A DNA stretch of 64,000 nucleotides from JAEUHQ01 sp964538915. Its GTDB lineage: Bacteria; Planctomycetota; UBA1135; UBA2386. The translations under genes were made by a program, and so were the position numbers. The notes below the pieces were generated by a model. The model saw nothing but the letters and a program-made list of their open reading frames with translations, did not search any database and was not told the DNA's origin. Location of the stretch: NCBI GenBank assembly GCA_964538915.1, contig CAZIFB010000015.1, positions 1-64,000 on the forward strand. The letters run 5' to 3'. Shown here one piece after another: positions 35,501-43,201 of this stretch; positions within the stretch are counted from its first letter, which is position 1, and each line of letters opens with the position of its first letter.

Positions 35501-35729
35501 GCACCAGCTCGTAGTCGCCGATGCGCTGCGGGGGCGCGCCTTCGGACGGCGTCGCCAGCGCGGCGAGACGCCGGAAGACCTCGTAGCGCCCGCGCAGTGC
35601 GTCGGCGAGATCGGGCGCAGCGGCGGCCGCGTCCGCGAGGGCCTGCTCCTGTTCCGCCGCGGGCCGTTCGACGACGCGCCACAGCAGGCGCTCCACCGCG
35701 TCCGCGCCGTCGTCGCCGTCCGAAGTCAT
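32511..35729 (-). CDS. Transmembrane Ser/Thr protein kinase with TPR-like extracytoplasmic region
   Basis: A 1072-residue Hanks-type kinase. The kinase domain spans about 70-345: GRGGMGVVWLA (P-loop, 80-90), Lys104 in VALKVL, HRDVKPGN (208-215), DFG (228-230), APE (254-256). All catalytic residues are present. A 70-residue N-terminal segment precedes it. One transmembrane segment follows around 372-392 (VPATLLALLSVASVAITWLA). The remaining 670 residues are helical and alanine-rich with TPR-like periodicity (ALGDVRGADSDLDEALRSL), presumably outside the membrane as sensor or protein-binding region. The gene overlaps the convergent ECF sigma gene at the 3' end; the sigma factor is a reasonable candidate substrate. 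Confidence 0.93.
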   Translation of the reverse strand: MTSDGDDGADAVERLLWRVVERPAAEQEQALADAAAAAPDLADALRGRYEVFRRLAALATPSEGAPPQRIGDYELVRELGRGGMGVVWLARQRRGDQERLVALKVLHDRSGTSRARERLRREGSAVFRLDHPGICQVLDLGEADGQPFLVMRHVAGDTLAQHVARGRQDGNRLVLPRTEGTTPLAAALELIEHVARALHVAHEAGLVHRDVKPGNIMVTPAGAPVLLDFGLVRDDGAEALTMSGQTLGTPTYMAPEQIEARTSAVDRTTDVYSLGATLFEAVTLRPPFAGPTREALFRAILEGAPPSLRTSAPDAPRELDIVLATAMARDPRHRYTTAEAFADELRRVRMAEPILARRPSLPRRAQLWTRRNPVPATLLALLSVASVAITWLAVSAERSAATARSAEAAARADFASAETAIDDLVQVAVEHLADVPWLEDVRRDLIGRALAFHRDVLERQHDSASRRDLAILTAKAVPLTAELGDLPTAEAMLRQATDILRDSNDAGDLETRRWLAHVFALTARLAGERGDEALGVDAARSAIEALTTLQRQRVWTAWDAVALCKAHTTLADHSRRSRRLDEARRELDAAVAVEAPAGDERFTVVRAGALADRSAVLRALGDVRGADSDLDEALRSLRSVLQARPQARHAMLALGNTLATFGSARVAKDEVRAGLEAYQEAHGVLERLVSMFPQAIAPRRSLTALLDNLATALRRDGRAEEASPLRQRAVDMATQLAEENPTSPKAQWLLAQTRYNLANSLPPDGAERAIELYRSAMTALATALQENEDDDDKRLVATRCANNLAVRLLAGGHDEDARAAFDAACTHCEVLVAHDGERPSSLRELGLASFNAGSLAIETGDLVAADRRLSAAVDAARRWVAVAPGDLRAHVASVKHRIRFAEVAGLRGETEAADRWRDAAAAVAGVPKELRERFDARPEAGREMARIERGLGESLLAANDTAGAAAALVRARLALAGEGKGTEAAAEVWIATIARAELAERTGDGEAVRNEVTSALTLAGPLAEQVRRSRLQRVILRSALPRLERLVREHATAAPTDGLSRLAAVVGAAAGR

Positions 35730-35756
35730 CGCGGCGAGGATAGCTCGCCCCGCGGT

Positions 35757-37337
35757 TCACTTCTTCACGGTCACCTCGGTCTCGAGCAGCACGAGCCGGA
35801 TGCGGTCGCCGACCGCCTTCTGCAGATCCGCTTCGCTGGGTCGCGGTTCTCCCCTCGGGACGGTGGTGTGGAGGACGATCTCGCGTAGCGCGGGCGAATG
35901 CGCGAGTGGTGCGAGAACGGACGGCGCGATGCCGTCGCCGACGAGTGTCAGTCGTTCGAGCCGCGGGGCAGCGGCGAGCGGTGTGGCGTCGGGGATGCTC
36001 GTGGGCAGTTCGAGTTCCCGCAGGTCCGGCCGACTCGCCAGCGCCTCGAGCAGATCGGCCGTGACGGGGCCTCGCCACACGACGCGGTGGAGCGGGAGCG
36101 CGGCGAGGAACGTCGTGTCGCTGCACTTCTTGCACGTGATCGACAGCTCGTCGATGCCGGATTGTTCGCCGATCGCGTCGGCAACCGTCGGCGTCAGCGC
36201 GCCGCGGTAGTGCAGTCTGCGCAGCCGCAGCGACGACAGTGCTTCGCCGAATGCGTTCGCCGCCTCGTCGGAGTCCGGCTTGAAGAGGTCGGCGATGGCG
36301 GCGCCGCGCTGCACGAAGTCGAGCTCCCGCAGTGCGGCCAGGCGCCGCAGGCCGCCGATGCCTTCCGGAGTGAGCTTCGTACCGAAGAGCGACAGCGTGG
36401 TCAGTGTGTCGGGCAACGCGGCGAGTTGTTCGTCGTCGACGGCGCAGTCCAGGAGTTCGAGGCGGCGGAGGCGCGGGAGCCCGGCGAGTCGACGCAGATC
36501 CTCCGTTGACGGCCGCCATGCGGGTTCGCCCTGCTTCACGTTCCACGCCCAGTCGCGGAAGGCGAGCCGCTGCAGTGTGCGCATCGAAGCGATCGCCTGC
36601 CACCCGGCAGCGTCGAGACCGCCGCACCATTCGAGTTCGAGCGACGTGAGTGGCAGCGCGGCGAGGTGAAGCAGCGCGCGGTCGCCGAGCGGCACGAAAC
36701 TCAGGTGCAACGAACGCAGGCGCGGGACCTTCGCGAGGGCCGCGACGAGGCGTTCGTCGATCGCGAAGCCGTCGCGGACGAACTGGATCTCGCGCAGCGA
36801 CGGATGGCCGGCGAGCGGCGCCAGCAGTTCCGGCGACACGGCGAGTTCGTGGGGGAGCCCGAGCACCTCGAGTCGGGTCAGTTTCGCGAGCGGAGCGAGC
36901 AGATCGGCCGGCGGCTTGCTCCATGCTCCGTGGTACGTCCCCGTGCTGATTCCGAGGATCGTCGTCTTCTCGGGCCAGAGGCGCAGGGCGCGCAGTCGCT
37001 CGAAGCGAGCGACGACCGGCAGTTCGCGCGGATCGGTGAACTTCGCGAGAACGTTCTCCGTCGTCACGGGAAGCGCCTCGAGACCGGCGCGGCCCTCGCC
37101 CGGGACTTCGGCGGGCATCGGCGCCGCCTCCGGTTCCTGCGCGTCGTCGCGCTGCGGTTCCCTCACGAGCCACGCGGTCGCTCCGACGATCGTGAGGCCG
37201 AGCAGCACGAGGGCCGCGGCGAGCATGCGTCGCGTCGAGCGCGGGGTCGTCGTGGTGCGCACCGGTCGCAGCACCTGCGCGAGCGCGGCGTCGAGCAGCC
37301 GTTCTTCCGCAGGGTGGAGTACCTGGTCCATCGTCAT
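35757..37337 (-). CDS. Membrane-anchored leucine-rich-repeat protein, candidate anti-sigma partner
   Basis: A 526-residue protein. Residues 1-37 are a short cytoplasmic segment (HPAEERLLDAALAQVLRPVR), 38-57 a membrane span, and the rest extracytoplasmic with many leucine-rich repeats (LTRLEVLGLP, VPRLRSLHLS, LPRLRRLELLDC, LRELDFVQR). Its ATG overlaps the TGA of the ECF sigma gene directly upstream (ATGA), so the two are translationally coupled. That arrangement is typical of sigma/anti-sigma pairs. The cytoplasmic segment is much shorter than a standard zinc anti-sigma domain and has no HxxxCxxC, so an anti-sigma role is only a suggestion. LRRs usually bind protein ligands. Confidence 0.75.
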   Translation of the reverse strand: MTMDQVLHPAEERLLDAALAQVLRPVRTTTTPRSTRRMLAAALVLLGLTIVGATAWLVREPQRDDAQEPEAAPMPAEVPGEGRAGLEALPVTTENVLAKFTDPRELPVVARFERLRALRLWPEKTTILGISTGTYHGAWSKPPADLLAPLAKLTRLEVLGLPHELAVSPELLAPLAGHPSLREIQFVRDGFAIDERLVAALAKVPRLRSLHLSFVPLGDRALLHLAALPLTSLELEWCGGLDAAGWQAIASMRTLQRLAFRDWAWNVKQGEPAWRPSTEDLRRLAGLPRLRRLELLDCAVDDEQLAALPDTLTTLSLFGTKLTPEGIGGLRRLAALRELDFVQRGAAIADLFKPDSDEAANAFGEALSSLRLRRLHYRGALTPTVADAIGEQSGIDELSITCKKCSDTTFLAALPLHRVVWRGPVTADLLEALASRPDLRELELPTSIPDATPLAAAPRLERLTLVGDGIAPSVLAPLAHSPALREIVLHTTVPRGEPRPSEADLQKAVGDRIRLVLLETEVTVKK

Positions 37338-37855
37338 GGTCGTGCCTCGAGGCGTTTCCGGATGCAGTCGTGCAGGAACGTGCGGAGCCGCCGCAGGGCA
37401 CTCTTCGTTCCCTCCCGGCCGATGCCGACGCGCGCGCCGGCGGCGGCGCGGCCGTCGCCGTCGGCGTACGTGGCCGCCAACAGTTCGCGGCTGCGCGGCG
37501 GCAGGCGGTCGAGGCACACACGCAGGGCGTCGACGTAGTCGTCCCCGTCGCCGGCGCCACAGCGCTCGACCCACACGCGGTCGGCCTCGGCGACCTCGCG
37601 TTCGGAGATCGTGCGCTGCTTCGACCGCAGCCACAGTTGCCGGCACGTCGTGCGAAGGAACGTGAACACGGCGGCGGGTACCGAGAAGTCGAACCCCGGT
37701 CGCGCGAGCACGACCGCGAAGGCGTCCTGCACGAGGTCGTCGGCGGTGTGCGCATCGGCGCCGAGGGTCCGTGCGTAGCGCCACAGCGCGCGCCGTTCGC
37801 GCTCGCCGATTCGCGGTGGTGCGACGGCAGAGGCCGGTTCGATCGCGGGTTCCAC
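37334..37855 (-). CDS. ECF-type RNA polymerase sigma factor coupled to the LRR protein
   Basis: A 173-residue sigma factor. Region 2 contains LWRYARTLGADAHTADDLVQDAFAVVL in outline, and FTFLRTTCRQLWLRSKQR for promoter -10 contact. Region 4 contains LDRLPPRSRELLAATYADGDGRAAAGARVGIGREGTKSALRRL in outline. The GTG at 37855 (VEPAIEP) is preferred; the frame stays open to 38065 but that part is antisense to the divergent sigma gene. The stop overlaps the ATG of the LRR gene. It starts 97 bases from a second, divergent sigma gene, so the two may share control sequences. Confidence 0.85.
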   Translation of the reverse strand: MEPAIEPASAVAPPRIGERERRALWRYARTLGADAHTADDLVQDAFAVVLARPGFDFSVPAAVFTFLRTTCRQLWLRSKQRTISEREVAEADRVWVERCGAGDGDDYVDALRVCLDRLPPRSRELLAATYADGDGRAAAGARVGIGREGTKSALRRLRTFLHDCIRKRLEARP

Positions 37856-37952
37856 GGCATGAGGATCTCCGCGCGCGGCAGCAGGGGTGCAGTGGCCGCG
37901 GAAATCTTCGGCGACTTCGGTGACACTCCCGGCCCGCCGCGCCAGGAGTCGT
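37856..37952. promoter_or_regulatory. Divergent region between two ECF sigma genes
   Basis: These 97 bases separate the starts of two sigma-factor genes read in opposite directions. Autoregulatory promoters would be expected here. No motif is repeated clearly enough to be named. Confidence 0.4.
37944..37948 (+). promoter_or_regulatory. Shine-Dalgarno for the sigma-sensor fusion start
   Basis: AGGAG lies four bases before GTG 37953, favouring that codon over the upstream ATG at 37887, which would overlap the divergent gene's promoter region. Confidence 0.5.
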
Positions 37953-40900
37953 GTGATCCGACCCTCCCCCGATCGCCTGTTCGACCGATTCCGCCGCACC
38001 GGGGATGCCCGGGCGCTGGCCTCCGTGTTCGACGCGACGGCCCCGGAACTCTGGCGCGTCGCCACCTACCTGTGCCGCGACCGGCACGCCGCCGAGGATG
38101 CCGTGCAGAGTGCGTTCCTGTCGGCGATCGAGGCGCGCGGCGAGTGGGACGCGGCGCGGCCGTTCGTGCCGTGGCTGCTCGGGCACCTCGCGAACCGCGT
38201 GCGCGAACTCCGCCGCGCGGAGGCGCAGAAGCCCGACGCCGCCCGACTCGTCGCGGCGACTCCGCCCGATCCGGCGGACGTCGCGGCGCGGCGCGAGGCC
38301 GCTGCGCTGTGCAGCGACGCGCTCGAACGGCTGGACGAACCGTACCGCTCGACCCTCGCGCAGCACCTCGTGCACGGCAAGGCCGCGCACGAGATCGCGG
38401 CCGAGACGGGCGTGGCGGCGGGCACGGTGCGCATGCGACTGCACCGCGGCCTCGACCAGCTGCGCCAGAAGCTGCCGGCGTCCGTGCTGGCCGGTGGGGC
38501 GGTCGTCGTTCCGTTGCCGCCCGCGTCGCTCGTCGCGATGCGGGAGGTCGTGCTCGGCAAGGTGCGGGGTGCGGCCGCGGTGGTGGGCTCGGGTCACGTG
38601 GGTTCCTTCGTGATCGGAGCTGTGCTGATGAACAAGCTGGTGTTGAGTTGCGCCGCAACCGCGGCGCTCTTGCTGTCCCTGTGGCTTGCGTGGCCGGCGA
38701 ACGCGGTGGCGCCGCTGGCGACCGCGGAGCTGTCCGCGGTCGTCGCCGAAGCCGGTGCGCAGGCGAAGAGAACACCGCCGACGGCCGACGTCGCGCCGGC
38801 TGCGGCGACCGAGCGCTCCGCGGTCGTTCCCGCGAAGGCTGCGGACACGAAGGGACGTCTGCGGGTCGTGGTGCGCAACGCCGGCAACGGCGAGCCGGTC
38901 GTCGGAGCGAGTGTCGAGGTGCGGGATCCGGCGCCGGCAGCGGAGGAGAGCGGCCCGGTCTCCACGTCGCGGCAGACGGCGACCAGGAGCGTGCCGAGGC
39001 GGGAGACCGGCGCGGACGGGGCCGCGCTGTTCGAGTTGCCGCCCGGCGCCGTCACGGTCGGCATCGCGCCGTTCCGCCTCCCGCAGGGGGCCCGCACCGT
39101 GCTCCGAGCACCGCGGCCCGCCGAAGTGGTCGCCGGTCGCGAGACCGAGCTGGGGATCGAACTGCCGGTGCAGGTCGACATGGACGTGGTGGTGGTGGAT
39201 CCGGCGGGGGCGCCGGTGCCGGACGCGCGCCTCGTCGCGTTCACCGAACGGGACTACGCAGCGCCCGCGGGCAAGGAGATCGGGCGGACCGACGCCGCGG
39301 GTTGCTTCCGCCGCCCGTTCGTGGAGTCGACCGTCACGGTGCGTGCCGTCGTCGATGGGCGTGCCGCGTCGGCAGCCGCAGAGCTGCAGCCAGGGGCGAA
39401 GCGGACCACCCTGCGGATCGGGGCCGCCGAGGCGGTCGTCGCCGGCGTGGTGTTCGGGCCGGACGGTTCGCCGCTCGCGGATGCGCGCGTTGCGGTGCAG
39501 TCGTTGCCTCGCCGCAGCGACGACATGGCGCCGCTGGTCGGGCGCACCGATGCCGCCGGCCGGTTCGTGGTGCACCACGTGCAGCCCGGTCCCTGCGTGG
39601 TGTTCGCGGTGCGGTTCCTGTCCGACGGGCAGTCGCGGCTCCAGAGTGCCGAGACGACCGCGGTCGCCGGCGCGACTGCGAACACCGAGCTGCGCTTCGG
39701 CGGCGGTGCGCAACTCGACGTCCGTCTCCGGCGGGCGGAAGGCACTGCCGTCTCAGGCCAGACGGTGTCGGTGCGCCTCGAGCATCGTGCGCTCGACGGT
39801 TCGTTCGGGCGGCTCGGTTGGGCGTTCGCCGAGACGGGCGCGAACGGTGAAGCGCGCCTCGACGACCTGCTGCCGGGTCGATACGTCGTGCAGGTCGCGA
39901 TGCCCGAAGCGCTGGTGAACGAGACGATCGATCTCGGCGCGGGCGAGGTGAGGCGGTTCGAACCCGTGATCGGTTCGGTGCACGGACCACGAACCCTCAC
40001 CGTTCACGTCGTCGACGACGCACAGCAACCGCTGGCCGGCTGGTTCGTGCGCATCGATCCCCGAAGCGAGCGTCGGGGCGAAGAGACCGTGTCCACGGAC
40101 GCCGCGGGACTCGCGGTCTTCTCCGGGCTCGCGGAGGACGGCTACCGCGTGCGCCTCTTCGAAGCCCGGAACTCCTTCGCGCTGCTCACGCGGGACGTCG
40201 AGAGCGGCACCACCGTGACTCTCGTCGCTCCCGCCGCCGCCCTCCGCAGCGGCGTGATCCACGGCCGGCTCCTGGGTGCGCCGGACATGCTTGAGAACGT
40301 GTGCGTAGCGCTGCATCGAGCCGAGAACGGCCCTACGAGTCGCGAACGGATCACAGTGGCGTGCCATCCCGCGAGCGGGGTCTTCCGCGCCGAACACCTG
40401 CCGCAGGGGCGTTACCACGTGCAGGTCGAGGCGACGGGAGCCCGGCCCAAAGTGCTCGCGTTCCGCACCAACTTCGACGTCGGCGCCGTGCCCGTCGACG
40501 TCGGCAGCATCGCGATCGGCACCGGCTCGCTGCGAGTGCACGCGACGTTCGCCGACGGCCGGCCCGTTCCCGGTGTCGAGATCCGGATCGGCGCGGAGGG
40601 CATCTTCGGGCCCCCGCCCGGCGGCATCGTCGATGGCGTGGCCGGCGATCTGCCCGCGGCGTCGCTCGGTGTGCTCGTGTGGTCGGAGGCGACGGCCCCC
40701 GTCGTCACCGCCGCGGAGATCCGCGGCGGCGAGACCGCGGAGCTGCCGGTCGTCGTGCCCCCAGGGGCGCGCGTCACGGTGCGGTTCGGCGAGGAGATCG
40801 CCGCTCCGATGGGCCTCCTGCGCGTTCGGCAGGCCGGCGCCGAAGTGTTCGCCGTCGTCGTCTCGCCGAAGGACCTGCTGGTGCGCGGCTTCGCGCCCGG

Positions 40901-41009
40901 CAGCTACGACCTCGAGTTCGACGACATGCGCGGCAAGCGCTGCAGTACCTCGTTCACGATCGGCGCCGATCTCGCGCCGCGCGACGTCACCCTGCAAACA
41001 CCGAAGTGA
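37953..41009 (+). CDS. ECF sigma factor fused to a membrane span and carboxypeptidase-regulatory-like sensor region
   Basis: A single 1018-residue protein. Residues 26-95 are sigma region 2 (CRDRHAAEDAVQSAFLSAIEA, in outline; LLGHLANRVRELRRAEAQKP). Residues 115-174 are sigma region 4 (LDEPYRSTLAQHLV, GVAAGTVRMRLHRGLDQL). A Gly/Val-rich linker leads to one membrane span at about 227-247. The remaining roughly 770 residues are beta-sandwich repeats of the carboxypeptidase-regulatory type (VVAGVVFGPDGSPLADARV, TDAAGRFVVHHVQPGPC, TDAAGLAVFSGLAEDGYRV). The sigma part is thus tethered to the membrane and should need release or local action. The same architecture recurs at 59475. No anti-sigma gene adjoins it. 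It is convergent with the secreted gene at 41013 (3-base gap). Confidence 0.88.
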   Translation: MIRPSPDRLFDRFRRTGDARALASVFDATAPELWRVATYLCRDRHAAEDAVQSAFLSAIEARGEWDAARPFVPWLLGHLANRVRELRRAEAQKPDAARLVAATPPDPADVAARREAAALCSDALERLDEPYRSTLAQHLVHGKAAHEIAAETGVAAGTVRMRLHRGLDQLRQKLPASVLAGGAVVVPLPPASLVAMREVVLGKVRGAAAVVGSGHVGSFVIGAVLMNKLVLSCAATAALLLSLWLAWPANAVAPLATAELSAVVAEAGAQAKRTPPTADVAPAAATERSAVVPAKAADTKGRLRVVVRNAGNGEPVVGASVEVRDPAPAAEESGPVSTSRQTATRSVPRRETGADGAALFELPPGAVTVGIAPFRLPQGARTVLRAPRPAEVVAGRETELGIELPVQVDMDVVVVDPAGAPVPDARLVAFTERDYAAPAGKEIGRTDAAGCFRRPFVESTVTVRAVVDGRAASAAAELQPGAKRTTLRIGAAEAVVAGVVFGPDGSPLADARVAVQSLPRRSDDMAPLVGRTDAAGRFVVHHVQPGPCVVFAVRFLSDGQSRLQSAETTAVAGATANTELRFGGGAQLDVRLRRAEGTAVSGQTVSVRLEHRALDGSFGRLGWAFAETGANGEARLDDLLPGRYVVQVAMPEALVNETIDLGAGEVRRFEPVIGSVHGPRTLTVHVVDDAQQPLAGWFVRIDPRSERRGEETVSTDAAGLAVFSGLAEDGYRVRLFEARNSFALLTRDVESGTTVTLVAPAAALRSGVIHGRLLGAPDMLENVCVALHRAENGPTSRERITVACHPASGVFRAEHLPQGRYHVQVEATGARPKVLAFRTNFDVGAVPVDVGSIAIGTGSLRVHATFADGRPVPGVEIRIGAEGIFGPPPGGIVDGVAGDLPAASLGVLVWSEATAPVVTAAEIRGGETAELPVVVPPGARVTVRFGEEIAAPMGLLRVRQAGAEVFAVVVSPKDLLVRGFAPGSYDLEFDDMRGKRCSTSFTIGADLAPRDVTLQTPK

Positions 41010-41012
41010 TCG

Positions 41013-43187
41013 TCACGGCCGCAGCGTGACGATCATGCGGTTGCTCGCGGCAAGGTTCGGCACGATCGGGCACGGGCTCTGGGCGGCGGGCCAGAGCAGC
41101 CACTGGAACTCGATGTCGGTGCCGAGGTAGCTCGGGTCGCACCACGGCTTGAACGCGTAGCGCGATGCGCCGCCCTGGGCGAGGGTGGCTTCGAGCACGA
41201 TGAAGTTCGTGAGTTCGCAGCCGCAGAGGATCGACGAACCGCCGAGGCTCAGGCTGATCAGCGCGAACGGCGCCGTCGGATCGCCGCCCGCGAGAGCGAA
41301 CGAGAAGTCGTCGTTGCCCGGCGAGAACGCGCCGACGGCACTCGCCGTGCCGCCGTTGCCGCAGCCGGCGCTGAGGAACACGGCGGGAGCGCCGATCATG
41401 GCCTGGTAGATCTGGCCGACCACGCTGCCGCGGAAGGGCGGGGCGATGTCGCGCTCGTCCCACAGGATCAGCGCCTGCCCGCCGCCCGTGCCGCTGGCGA
41501 AGGTCGGGGCCACGCACGGCATCAGCGCGCTCGGTCGCTGCACCTGGGCGAGGAAGAACGTGTCGCTGCAGATCGAACAGTCGGGCTTCAGTGCGACCCC
41601 GCGCAGGTCGTCGTCGAACGGGTTCGGCGTCGGCTCGCTCCACGTCACCACGAAGCGTTCCCCGAGGAAGCCGACGTCGAGCCACGCACCCGGTGTGCCG
41701 CCGATCGACGTGGGAGCCCCGAGCGACAAGGAAGCGCCGTCCCAGACCACGCTGCGGGACTGGAGCGTTCCGCTCGCATCGTGCCACGCCGCGACGTGGT
41801 CCGTCCCGTTCCCGTCGATCCCGAAGGCGCGTCGTGCGTTGGCGTGGATCATGCCCATCGACGCGGGGAAGCCGACCGCCGCGCCGTCGTACGTCAGCGG
41901 CTGGACGAAGAAGAGCACGCCGAACTGCGGCACCGCGGCACCGAGGAGGACGTGTCCGAGGGGCAACCTGCTCTTCGCCAGTACCAGCGAGTCCGACCAG
42001 AAATTGGAAGCAGCCGACAGGTCGTAGGCGGCGCCCACGGTCAGGGCGCCGGTCGCCGCGACATCGAGCGTGTTCGTCACGATCGTCGTGCCGGTGTTGC
42101 CGGTGCTGTTCCACACCACGAGGGCCTTCGATCCGGTGTTCGACCGGTCGCCCGACGTGCGGATGACGCCGCCACTCGAACCGCCCGACCCCGAGACCGT
42201 GGCGACCGCGCCGAACGTCGAGATTCCGAGCGTGCGTGCGCGCAGCGTGAACGGGCCGAACGGCGTGGTCGACTCGTTCCAGCACAGGAGGTGCATGCTG
42301 CGGCTCCGCACGTAGCAGACCGACGGGTTCGTCTCGGGCGTCGACGTGGGGAACGGTGTGAGGGGGGCGCCGACGAGCGCGCCGGCCACCGACACACGCT
42401 GGGCGCGGATGTCCTGGTCGAAGTACGAGAACGTGCGTTGCCACACGACGAGCCAGTTGCCGTCGGCCGCCCCGTGGGCCGCGTCGACACGCGAGTCGTC
42501 GTCGGTGCTGCTGCCGACGAGGAAGGCGGTGCCGACGAGCGGGTCGAGCGTCATCGGGTAGCTCGCGCAGTCGACGAACGCCGCGGGCAGGGACAGTTCG
42601 ATCGAGCCGTCGAGCACGTGCAGGGTCCCGCCGCAGCGGTGGCCCGCGGCGTCGACGCCCGTGACTCCGCCGATGCGGACGCCGCCGACCTCGCCGTCGT
42701 GGAAGAGCAGCGTCCCGTCGGCCTCCGTCCGTGCAGCCATCGCGGTCGTCGACTCGAGGCGGACGACGAGGTCGCCGGTCCCTTGCGGTCGCGCCGCGAA
42801 CACGAAGCTCTGCTCGACGCCGTCGCGGCGCGCGTCGTAGCGCTCGACGAGGCTCCCGCGGGCGATCTCGATGTGCCGTTCGCCGAGGTGCGATGCGGGC
42901 GGCGCTTGTGCGGCTTCGGCGTCGAACACGATCGCTTCTCCGCGCCGGATCGTCGCGAGCCGGAGGGTGAGGTCGCGATTCGCGCGGGCGCGGCGGCCGA
43001 GTGCCGGAGTGAACGTGAAACCGGCCGGGGTCCACGACGCCTTGTAGTCGTCGCCGACCGCCCACGGCGTGCCCTTGTCGTCGCGCACGACGCCGAAGGC
43101 CTCGCGGAGATCGAAGGTCGGCCGCGCGGGTTCCTGTGCGGAGAGGGAGGCGGCGACGAGCAGCGACACGAGGATGGGGAGGCGCAT
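41013..43187 (-). CDS. Secreted protein, type B of duplicated module (B')
   Basis: A 724-residue exported protein. ATG 43187 gives the signal peptide MRLPILVSLLVAASLSAQ. An N-terminal domain has FTFTPALGRR, VEQSFVFAARP and a turn TGDLVVRLES. It leads to a DPLVGTAFLVGSS junction, then a long beta-propeller-like region with repeated strands (WLVVWQRTFS, ALVVWNSTGN, FVVTWSEPTP). The C-terminal domain starts at GCGNGGTAS and carries CGCELTNF and FKPWCDPSYLGTDIEFQWLL. Its last 115 residues are almost the same as in the type B gene at 45500. No enzyme motif is seen. It is convergent with the sigma fusion gene and directly downstream of type A' at 43202. Confidence 0.75.
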   Translation of the reverse strand: MRLPILVSLLVAASLSAQEPARPTFDLREAFGVVRDDKGTPWAVGDDYKASWTPAGFTFTPALGRRARANRDLTLRLATIRRGEAIVFDAEAAQAPPASHLGERHIEIARGSLVERYDARRDGVEQSFVFAARPQGTGDLVVRLESTTAMAARTEADGTLLFHDGEVGGVRIGGVTGVDAAGHRCGGTLHVLDGSIELSLPAAFVDCASYPMTLDPLVGTAFLVGSSTDDDSRVDAAHGAADGNWLVVWQRTFSYFDQDIRAQRVSVAGALVGAPLTPFPTSTPETNPSVCYVRSRSMHLLCWNESTTPFGPFTLRARTLGISTFGAVATVSGSGGSSGGVIRTSGDRSNTGSKALVVWNSTGNTGTTIVTNTLDVAATGALTVGAAYDLSAASNFWSDSLVLAKSRLPLGHVLLGAAVPQFGVLFFVQPLTYDGAAVGFPASMGMIHANARRAFGIDGNGTDHVAAWHDASGTLQSRSVVWDGASLSLGAPTSIGGTPGAWLDVGFLGERFVVTWSEPTPNPFDDDLRGVALKPDCSICSDTFFLAQVQRPSALMPCVAPTFASGTGGGQALILWDERDIAPPFRGSVVGQIYQAMIGAPAVFLSAGCGNGGTASAVGAFSPGNDDFSFALAGGDPTAPFALISLSLGGSSILCGCELTNFIVLEATLAQGGASRYAFKPWCDPSYLGTDIEFQWLLWPAAQSPCPIVPNLAASNRMIVTLRP
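41031..41368 (-). repeat. Near-identical 3' segment of B'
   Basis: This segment aligns without gaps to 45518-45855 at a constant offset of 4487 bases. I counted about 37 differences over 338 positions by eye, roughly 89 percent identity, which is higher than between the rest of the two genes. Confidence 0.75.
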
Positions 43188-43201
43188 GGTCGTGGCTCCG
43201 T

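Noticed and set aside
36404..36649. Short arginine-rich plus-strand frames inside the LRR gene
   Set aside because: They are typical chance frames of GC-rich DNA, with no start signals or family features.
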